NCBI RefSeq assembly: GCF_902635505.1
Contig: NC_045428.1
Location: forward strand, 300,877,107-300,941,106
Direction: 5' to 3'
DNA: 64,000 nucleotides
From: Sarcophilus harrisii
Lineage: Eukaryota; Chordata; Mammalia; Dasyuromorphia; Dasyuridae
The position numbers and the translations under genes are program-made. The notes beneath the pieces are model-generated. The model made no database searches. It was not told where the DNA came from and saw only the letters and a program-made list of their open reading frames with translations. This document shows positions 34,790 to 64,000 of the stretch, in pieces; position 1 is the first letter of the stretch, and every line of letters begins with the position of its first letter.

Positions 34790-35560
34790 TGTGTTTTTCT
34801 TTTACATTATTAATTATTGTGTATTGTGTATTTCCTTCTATTTGCTTCATTCTGTATCTTCCCATGTTTTTCTTAATTCTTTAGATTCATAATTTCTTAC
34901 AGTTTTATGACATTCTATTATAGTTTTGCCAATTCAAGTTAAACCACTTTATTAGGTCAGTGTACCCCCACTTTATTTCCAGTTCTTTGCTATTCCACAA
35001 AAGTGTTCCTGTGTCTATTTTTGGTATGTATATGATCTTTCTGTTTTTGACATCCTCAAAGTATATGTTCAATGACAGGATTTCTGAATCAAAAGATAAG
35101 AATGATATTGTCATTTTTCTTGAATAATATAAAATTGGACTAATTTTTAGCTGCAGTGATATATGACTATGCTTATATTTCTAAACTCTTCCAACAATAA
35201 TTATTCCTAACTCTTAAAATTTTCACCAAATTTTTGGTGGGGAGGTAAAATCTTAGAGTTTTTATTTTCATTTCATTGATTTGGAGCAATCTTCCAGATA
35301 GTTGTTAACAGTCTATAATTCTTCCTTTGAACTTCTTGTTCATAAACTTTGATGATTTATCTATTTTAAAAATGGCATTTGGTCTTGTATATCCCTGTAT
35401 ATTCTAGATATATGATTTTATTGGAAACATTTGTAATAAAACATTTTCCCCAACCTCACATTTTATCCCTTATTCTAGCTCAGTTGACTTTTTTCATGCA
35501 AAAGCTTAAAATTTTGTCTTTTATCAAAATTGTTTATTTTCTTTTTAAAAAATGTTTTTA
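34790..35560 (-). mobile_element. L1 LINE fragment
   Basis: Reverse L1 ORF2 3' end: GTATATGTTCAATGACAGGA, CTAAACTCTTCCAACAATAA, TTTATTTTCATTTCATTGAT, TGCAAAAGCTTAAAATTTTG. Typical of old marsupial L1. Confidence 0.65.
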
Positions 35561-35564
35561 GAGA

Positions 35565-35672
35565 AAGCATTATTTAGTAGATAATATTAAGGGCTTAAAG
35601 CTGGAAAGACCAGCATTCAAATATCAGCTTTGAGAGTACTTATCCTGAACAAGTCTCTTAAACTCTGTTTCC
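35565..35672 (+). mobile_element. SINE fragment, tRNA-headed type
   Basis: GCTGGAAAGACCAGCATTCA, AATATCAGCTTTGAGAGTAC, CTGAACAAGTCTCTTAAACT: a diverged SINE head. Confidence 0.5.
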
Positions 35673-36736
35673 AGGAAACTTTCTCAGATTTATCAAAGTC
35701 ATAAACCAGTACTGGTGGAAGAAGTTTCCACATTTATACTTCCTGACATTGAGAAAAGCACAGATCTTTTTTTTATGCTCATCTCTCTGTCTTATTAAAT
35801 TAAAAATTCCTCCCTCTGACTATTATTGCAAAAAGCATGTCCTATTTTCCTCTCATCTCTTTGAATGATGTGATTAAAAAAAAAGTATGTATGCATTTGG
35901 AATATATTGTGGCATATGGTCTAAAATGCTAATCTGAACCTAATTCTGCCTAACTGCTTTCTATCTTTTTAAGCAGCTCTTGTCAAATGTGGAATCTTTA
36001 CCTTAGTAGTTTATGTTTTGAATTTACAGAATACTGTCCTGTTTGGAGTTGCTTCAGATTCTTGCTCTTTTTTTATTCTTTCCCACTAATACACTTTTCT
36101 CTTCTTTAAGAACAACAAAAGAGTTTCTATTGTTGCTGTTTTATAATGTAGTTTGGGATCTAGAAATGCCATTTCTACTTTCATTCATTACTTGAGATTC
36201 TTGACTAAAATAAATATGTGAATAACCAATAAAAAGAAAACAATATATCACATACTACTTTAGATCCTAGAAAACCTGAAAATCTAAGGGAAATGGATAA
36301 AAATCTACAAAAGAGATAAAATGCAAAATTAATAAACCATGAAATAAGAGATCTTAATCCAATATGAAAAAGAAAAAAGTAAACAAGCTATAAATGAACT
36401 AACAAAAGTGAGTGAAGGTGGAGAGATAACGATGACCCTGCTCTAGGCAGATTTACAAATTAATATAAAATAAGTAGATATGCCATTACCTGTGATACAA
36501 AGAGAAAGAAAGGATTCTACCAAATTTTGAGATAAATACAATATTAATCCTCAAACAAGGGAGAGAGAGAAATCAGAGATCAATCTCATTAATTGATATT
36601 GATAAAAAAAATTAAATAATTTCCTAGCAAAGATACTACAGCAATAGAAGATGTTTCAGAATTAATCATTATGAGTAAGTTGTATTTATGTCAGAAGAGT
36701 GGTGCAACATTAGGAAAAAATTTGCAAAATCTAAAT

Positions 36737-36910
36737 CAGAGGTATCATGTGGTCCTGTGGGGAAGGAAACAGATTAAAATGTAACTGTACCTGTAAAAAA
36801 TACAATAAAATATAAATTGTTAAATTTTAAAATTAAGTCAATATGCAACTTGCAGAGATCTTTGTGTATGGACTTGTGGCTCCCATTTCTAATTGAATTT
36901 GATACCACTA
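36737..36910 (+). mobile_element. Non-autonomous hAT-like transposon, copy E, with perfect 8-bp TSD
   Basis: Starts CAGAGGTATCATG and ends TTTGATACCACTA. Flanked by ATCTAAAT at 36729-36736 and again at 36911-36918, an exact target duplication of hAT length. Interior ACAGATTAAAATGTAACTGT and GTCAATATGCAACTTGCAGA match copies A, B and D. This copy sets the family boundaries. Confidence 0.82.
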
Positions 36911-37545
36911 ATCTAAATAAAAGAAAACAAAATTACAATGCACAGAAAAAAAAAACTTTAAAAATACACCACTCGTTTATGCTAAAAATCAAAACTAAGC
37001 TAAACTAAAAAGCATTGGCATGGATTAACCTCAAAATATTATTTTTTTAAAAAAGGTACTTATGTAAAGTTAAGAACAAGCATTTTCATTAGAGAAATGT
37101 TGTAAACTTATTCCTTTTCCTGTATGTGCCTTACTTCTGAAAATAAAAGCACTAGTCTAGTAAGACTAGAGAAATAAAGTTATAAGCATTAGACAAGAAA
37201 GATACAAATTAGGCCTATTTTAAGGAGGCATGAGGGAAATGTATTTAGAAAACTTCAGAAAATCAGCTATTAAGATGTAATTGAGATTACCTTTTAACAC
37301 CTTTAATTAACACCTTTAATAGAGTGACAAGATATAAAATAAACCCATAAACATCATTTTAATACAAAAACCAGAAGGTAATGATAAATTTCATTCAAAA
37401 TAACAGTAAAATACATAAAATATTTAGGAATTAACTTATCAAGTCACAAGAGACAAATAAATATAACTTAAAAACTTTAGAGAAATAAAGGAAGATAAAT
37501 AATTGGAGGAATGTTCATGTTAGGCCCATAATAAAAATGAACATG

Positions 37546-38524
37546 TGTGGCATGTGAAAGATGAAATGACTGAGAAAAATGAAGATTCAATTTTCAGAAC
37601 ATATAGATTTATTAAGTAATGTATGCCAACTGTCTAATCAATCAGCACCTGACCCATTCCTTAACACTGGATCTCCAATACAGGGGGAGACAGACTTTTA
37701 TATGTTAAAAACAAGCAAGGCCAATTGAAATGAAACAATATTAGGTAAATTGATTTCTAGTATCTGTAAATAATCGAGGGAACATGGAAACTATAATTAA
37801 TGGATCAGAATGGGGCCAGTTTTCAGATAAGACATATGGATTGCTTGAGATGTACAATTTTTAGAAAACTACTTGCATCAATCTCTGGCTATTTGGTCAT
37901 TGTTAACTTAAGTCTTGTTAAGGGTCTCTAAACAGGAGGGAGAAGTGATCCAGTTTCCTACCCTTGCAGGATTAGGTTCAAACAATACAATAAAGTTTTC
38001 TTCCAATGTCCACAACTGAATAAAGTTTTCTCAAAAGACACAAGTTGGACTAGATTCATAATAGAATTATAAAGGAAGTGAGCTAGCTCCAGAATTAAGT
38101 CACAAGATGTATCACTAGATACCCAGGCAGATCCAAAGATTGATACAAGTTTTTTTTTTTTTTTTTTTTTTTCACACTTTTCATATTTCCTTAATTGTTT
38201 GTAGACACTTTAGAGAGAGGGATATCTCTTTTTCTGATTTCAGGGAAATGCATCAGTTTTCTCTCCACCTTCCAACTTCGAAAGTCAATCTTTCATCCAA
38301 TTAGAAATCAAGATTTCCTAATGTTTACTTTTAATTAATTGGCCTTAATTGATTAATTTGTTTTTAGTATATAAAAGTCTTGTCTCTCCCTGTGTTTGGG
38401 GTCCAGCCCCAAACTGAGGATCTGGTCCTAATCTGTTGGGCAGCTGTCATACATTTCTGAATAAATAGATCTCTGAAGACTGAAACTTTCTTTTCCTCTG
38501 TCATTTCATATTTCACATATCACA
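37546..38524 (+). mobile_element. Solo LTR of an endogenous retrovirus, 4-bp TSD
   Basis: 979 bp beginning TGTGGCATGTG and ending ATATCACA, flanked by CATG at 37542-37545 and 38525-38528. TATATAAAAG near 38370 and AATAAA near 38459 sit at promoter and poly-A positions. No internal retroviral region next to it, so it is a solo LTR. The 4-bp TSD fits an ERV1/gamma-like element. It interrupts an L1 and is therefore younger than that L1. The outer 25 bp form an unusually long imperfect inverted repeat. Confidence 0.7.
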
Positions 38525-38640
38525 CATGCTACCAAAATCAATTTTCAGATTTCATGCTATCCCAATAAATCAAGAAGTTACTTTATAAAACTAGAAAATC
38601 TTTCATGAGAAAGACTTATGCTTAAAATAGGGATTTTCTC

Positions 38641-39519
38641 AGCATAAACATAAGAAGGGTACAGACAGACTTTTATAGTTTTTTTTTTAAATAGTAAACC
38701 ACATTTTTCATGATCATATAGCTGAAAAGTGTTGAGAATGTAGCATATACTGGGTTTTTATAATTTACTGATTTCAATAAATATTTTTATTTGGAGCAAA
38801 AAATTTTAATTGGAGCAAATATTTATATTGAAAGCAAAGACAGGTATTTCTCATATAAAGGGTATTTCTCATATAAAGATTATACACAGTGGTGTGCTGC
38901 TAAATATTTAGCTTTCTGAGGGGGAAAAGTATGTATTATACACATTTAAGTTTAACATGTATTAACATTTTCTCCATTTTTTAAATGTAAACTATCAACA
39001 ATACTATAGAGTTAACTTTGTTCCACTCAGTAGAGGCATCATTTGAAGTGTTTGAAAAGTATTTACTACTCTCATGGAAAATGATTTAGTCCAAAGAAAA
39101 TGATTTCCAACTAAATGTTGGTAGCATGTACCTAGATGGGCAGCTCACTAAATTTATCATCAATACATTTATTTTAAATTACCACCACAGGTGATTAAGG
39201 ATCCTGACCTTTAGAGTAGGAGAAAAATTAAAATCAGTTGCATTTGTGAAATTGCATAGTCCTTTCAGTAATCCCAAACTATTTATCATTGCTAAAGCCT
39301 ATCTCTTTACCACCAGAATTCTTTGTCATTCTTTGTTTATGGATCATAGAAAGCATGATTTCAGAGCAACTAAAATGACAGATAATCCTCAGAGTAATGG
39401 AATAAGGAAACTACAGCCACTCTAATTCAAAGCTTCAGTACCTTTAACCTAAACTATTGGGGGAAAAAAACAAAAACCCTGATTGATCTTGTTCAGTGGC
39501 CAAAGTGATAGTACTAAAT
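38641..39519. other. Intergenic DNA, nothing recognised
   Basis: AT-rich. A short direct repeat of TATTTCTCATATAAAG at 38846-38880. No gene-like frame. Confidence 0.4.
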
Positions 39520-39892
39520 TAAAGTAAAAGCCTGATTATGTCACATGCCTCTTTAAAAAGTTCAGAGACACCTCTATTCTCTCTTGGACAAAATCCACAC
39601 TTCTTTATTTTTCAAAGTCCTTCACAATCTAGTTCTAGCCTATTCAGGCTTACTGCCCTATGCTTAACACAGAGTCCAGATAGACTTTTTTAAGTACAGG
39701 ATTTTTCTAAGTATAGGATTTTCTAAGTACATCCCTTTTGTGTGTACCCCATATACCCCAGGCTTGAGATGTTATTTCTTCCTTAGCTCCACCTCCTAGA
39801 TTCCCTGCCTTCCTTTGAAACTCGGCTCAAGTACTACTACCTAGTGAAGTCTTCTGTGAACCATTCTCTCCCTCACCTGCAGGAGAAGCTAC

Positions 39893-40090
39893 ATGACACA
39901 GTGAATAGAAAGCTAAACTTGGACTCAGGAAGACCCAGATTCAACTCAAGCCTCAGACATTTAGCAGTTGTATGATCTTGGGCAAGTCACATAACTACTG
40001 TCTGCCTCAGGAAAATGCAGCTAATAGAAGCTATCTCCCAGGTCTCCTGTGAGGATCAAATGAGACACCATTTGCAAACCTATGAAAAAG
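39893..40090 (+). mobile_element. tRNA-headed marsupial SINE
   Basis: GAAGCTACATGACACAGTGA, GACTCAGGAAGACCCAGATT, TTGGGCAAGTCACATAACTA, GAGGATCAAATGAGACACCA. Full-length order. Confidence 0.75.
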
Positions 40091-40104
40091 GAAGGAAAAA
40101 AAGA

Positions 40105-40262
40105 TTGCTGCTGTTCAGTCCTGTACTACTATGTGTGACTCCATTTGGGATTTTCTTGGATACTTTAGTAGTTTGCCATTTCCTTCTCCAACTCAACTTA
40201 CTGATGAGCAAACTGTCAAACAAGATTCAACTTAGATACTACTGACCCAACACTCTACCCAC
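40105..40262 (+). mobile_element. MAR1/MON1-type CORE-SINE
   Basis: GCTGCTGTTCAGTCCTGTAC, TAGTTTGCCATTTCCTTCTC, CACTCTACCCACTGTGTCAT. It lies 15 bp after another SINE, both inside an L2. Confidence 0.75.
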
Positions 40263-40991
40263 TGTGTCATTAATTAGATCATTATTTGCCTCATATTTGC
40301 CAAAATTATCTTGTTTTTACTTTGTGTATATATTTTCTTCATTCATTTATATGTGCACGTTTCTTCCTGACAGTATATAAACGACTCGAAGTCAGACTTT
40401 CATTTTTGTCATCCTATCCCAATGATCTAGAACAGTGGTTGTTACATCCTAAGTGCTTAATAAAAGATGCAGAGGGAAGGTTCCAGGATAACGCTTAAGG
40501 TAGAGAATATATGTATGCATAGGTGCATTCAGGCATACACACAGCAGCAAGGGGAGGTGGTTAGAGATGACTAAAGGGAAGCTTGTATGTGCTCGTTCTA
40601 CCCCGCTTGGTCAAAGCCTAGGTCTCCTGCGTCTTTTGTTTCCCGGCCAGCCACAGCTTGGTCAGATGCTATTCCCGGGAGTAAATATGGGATGGGGGAG
40701 ACCAGACGTACCCGGTTCATCAGTTACGTCTGAGTGGAATTTTGTCTAAATTACCCCGCGAGAAGAAGCCGCAGGACGTGCACGGGCACCCGGAAGGTGG
40801 AGATGTGGGGGAGAGGTCCAAATCCAGCAGACAGACGGTCCTCCACCAGTGCATGAACTCGGGGCTCCCTCTGGGCCCCTGTCTTTGGGCGAGCACAGTG
40901 CAGTCCCACGTGAGCCCGCCTCCGCCGCCGCCATCTTTCTGCGGGGCCGGGCTTCAGTCCGGGCTGCGGGAGCAGCTGCGGGGTTTCCCCG

Positions 40992-62257
<21,266 letters not shown>

Positions 62258-63135
62258 GTAATTATTGACAGATTTAGTGCAGTAGATGTTTAATACATAG
62301 AATTCTAACCTAGATTTTCTTTGGGTGGTGGGGTGAAGAGGGAGACCACTTAATATGTTAGTAATTGCTAATAAAGAAACCACTTTTTAGTTAACACTGC
62401 AAGCTAAGTCAGCATTATTCCTGGTAGTTTTTATTATGGAAAGAAAGTATGTGTCCTTTATATGCCTTCCTTTGTCAAAATGACAACCTTCTAATTCCTT
62501 GGAGAGATACTGGCCAGAATATGACAGGTAAATGTAATCTTTTGAAATTTGGAAAGACTTATATGAATCCATTGAGTGGAGTGAGCACAATAACAGAGTA
62601 CAATAACAAAACCATTATAAAGAACAACAATAATTTTGAAAGACTTAGGAAATCTAATCAATGCAGTGACCAACCAAGATTCTAGATAACCAATGATAAA
62701 ACATCCAAATCACCAACAAGGCAACTATAGTTTTATATGTATATATAGTTTAAATAGTTTAACTATAGTTATTTTTTTTTCTTTTTACATGTCACTCTCA
62801 TTTGAAGGACTAAAAGATTTAAAATCTAAAGGGAAATAATGACAAAAAATGCAAATATAAGGGAACATTGTATTACCAGAGTTCAATTTGTATTATAAAG
62901 GCCTACTTATCAAAATTGTTTAGTACTGGTTAAAAAAAGTAAATTAGTGATACAGATTGAATTATTTGAAAACAATAGCTCAGTATTTGATAAAGCTGGG
63001 GACATAAATCAGAGAGAAGTTCCCTTCTGTCTGTTAGAAAGATGTGGATGGGATAAGGCAGTTTGACAGAACTTAGATTTAATCAGCATATAATATGATC
63101 TTATCACAATAAGCTTTCAGTGGACATACTACCCT
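62258..63135. other. POGLUT1 intron 7, left part, unrecognised
   Basis: AT-rich, with TATAGTTTAAATAGTTTAAC near 62745. No exon of POGLUT1 found here. Overlapping frames at 62387-62685 on both strands are chance. Confidence 0.4.
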
Positions 63136-63139
63136 GAGT

Positions 63140-63320
63140 AATTAAAGTGCTAATGTACAGGGCTCTTTTAAGGCTTACAAAGCACTTGCCTATATTATCG
63201 ATTTTGATCTTTACAGTAATAAATTGTCCAGGATCATTCAGCTGGGGAGATAGGACTTGAACTCAAATCCATTGACTGCAGGGTCACCATTCTAGCCAAT
63301 ATGCCAAGCTTCCACTCTAA
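63140..63320 (+). mobile_element. MIR/CORE-SINE fragment
   Basis: GCTTACAAAGCACTTGCCTA, GTCCAGGATCATTCAGCTGG, GATAGGACTTGAACTCAAAT, CCATTCTAGCCAATATGCCA. Confidence 0.65.
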
Positions 63321-63439
63321 TCTAATGTGAATATAAAAAGTCACATTATTAAAAAATAAAAGAGAATGAGAGAAAAGGTACCTTTCTCCCCCTAAGATTC
63401 TTAACCAAAGTAGGCAATTTTAAGTACATGAAATTAAAA

Positions 63440-64000
63440 AGCTTTTGCATAAATAAAACTAATAGAAAGAATAAAAAGGGAACTTGAGAATGGCAAAAAT
63501 ATTTACAGCAAATATAGCTGACAAATCTCTAATATCCAGGCAGCATAGGTATAGAATTAACACAAACATATAAGACCTTAAAAGCCATTCCCCAGTACAA
63601 TGAAATAGCTTTTTAGAATAATTTGACCTTTTGAAAACACGCTCCAAATCATTACTCATAAAAAATAGAAATTAAAACAACTTGGAGGTTATAAACTTCC
63701 CTTAGACTTTGTTTTCTCATGTGTAAAATGTGGTTGGATCAAATGATTTCTGAGGTCCTTTCCTTCTCTAGTTCTATGAATCTATGATGCCAGACCCTTT
63801 AGATTAGCAAAGATGGCAAAAATCAGGAACAATCAGTTCTGTGGGGATACTGGTACAGTAACACACTGATTATGGGGCTGGAAATTGTTTGAAACCTTAC
63901 AGATATCAACTTGGAATTATGCTTTAAAAGTTTTTAAAAAAATCCATATTCTTTAACTCGGAGATTTTGCTATTGGACATATATCCCAAAGAGGTCAAAG
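63440..64000 (+). mobile_element. L1 LINE ORF2 end, split by a MIR, running off the window
   Basis: L1-like CAAATATAGCTGACAAATCT, CCATTCCCCAGTACAATGAA, AAATAGAAATTAAAACAACT before the MIR at 63697-63792; AGCAAAGATGGCAAAAATCA, GATACTGGTACAGTAACACA, CATATATCCCAAAGAGGTCA after it. Same ORF2 part as the better copy at 45960-46220. Confidence 0.65.
63697..63792 (+). mobile_element. MIR 3' fragment inside L1
   Basis: CTTTGTTTTCTCATGTGTAA, AATGATTTCTGAGGTCCTTT, CTAGTTCTATGAATCTATGA. Confidence 0.7.

Larger units (their letters stand above)
36200..38640 (+). mobile_element. L1 LINE ORF2 region, interrupted by a hAT-like element and by a solo LTR
   Basis: Plus-oriented, decayed L1 ORF2: AGATACTACAGCAATAGAAG, ATAAAATAAACCCATAAACA, ATACATAAAATATTTAGGAA near 37410, CCCATAATAAAAATGAACAT at 37525, then after the LTR, CTACCAAAATCAATTTTCAG and CATGCTATCCCAATAAATCA. 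L1 order runs straight across the LTR and across the hAT-like copy at 36737-36910, so both are later insertions. Confidence 0.7.
39520..40470 (+). mobile_element. L2 LINE 3' half, interrupted by two SINEs
   Basis: L2 order AGACACCTCTATTCTCTC, GTCCTTCACAATCTAGTTCT, CCTAGTGAAGTCTTCTGTGA, then after SINEs at 39893-40090 and 40105-40262, GACAGTATATAAACGACTCG and GGTTGTTACATCCTAAGTGC, the L2 tail. Confidence 0.65.

Overview
This is a vertebrate nuclear window, almost certainly from a marsupial. It is AT-rich, has spliced genes with GT-AG introns and two CpG islands, and is packed with L2/CR1 LINEs, L1 LINEs, marsupial-type CORE-SINEs (MAR1/MON1-like), tRNA-headed SINEs, MIRs, hAT-like DNA transposons and a few solo LTRs. 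I cannot name the species. Repeat families are named from remembered consensus patterns, not from an alignment.

Two host genes are recognised with confidence, both cut by the window edges. TMEM39A is on the minus strand: a non-coding first exon in the CpG island near 23.5-23.9 kb, then coding exons at 19361-19473, 13918-14140, 10322-10405 and 5407-5561, about the first 192 of roughly 488 residues. I did not find its later exons; they should lie left of position 1. POGLUT1 is on the plus strand: seven exons from 40992 to 62257 encode 245 of roughly 392 residues, and the rest lies right of the window. This head-to-head TMEM39A/POGLUT1 order matches the human chromosome 3q13 arrangement as I recall it. 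All exon joins keep frame.

Layout: 1-5400 is TMEM39A intron carrying an L2 LINE and SINEs. 5407-24000 is the 5' part of TMEM39A with its promoter island; its introns hold L1, L2, MIR and hAT-like copies. 24199-25671 is a long open frame for an APE-type endonuclease of RTE-LINE origin, with no reverse transcriptase after it. 25.7-40.5 kb is intergenic DNA filled with L2, L1, SINEs and an ERV solo LTR. 40.7-41.5 kb is the POGLUT1 CpG island. 41.1-64 kb is POGLUT1, with a 9.1-kb third intron that holds nested L1s and a full-length 7SL RNA pseudogene.

The two host genes act in the secretory pathway. TMEM39A is an ER membrane protein, and POGLUT1 is an ER-lumen O-glucosyltransferase that modifies Notch EGF repeats. 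I see no sign that they work together.

I found no undescribed multi-gene system. The items most worth a second look are the intact endonuclease frame beside the TMEM39A island, a five-copy hAT-like family with target-site duplications, an L1 insertion joined to a second L1 tail inside one target duplication, and the 7SL pseudogene.
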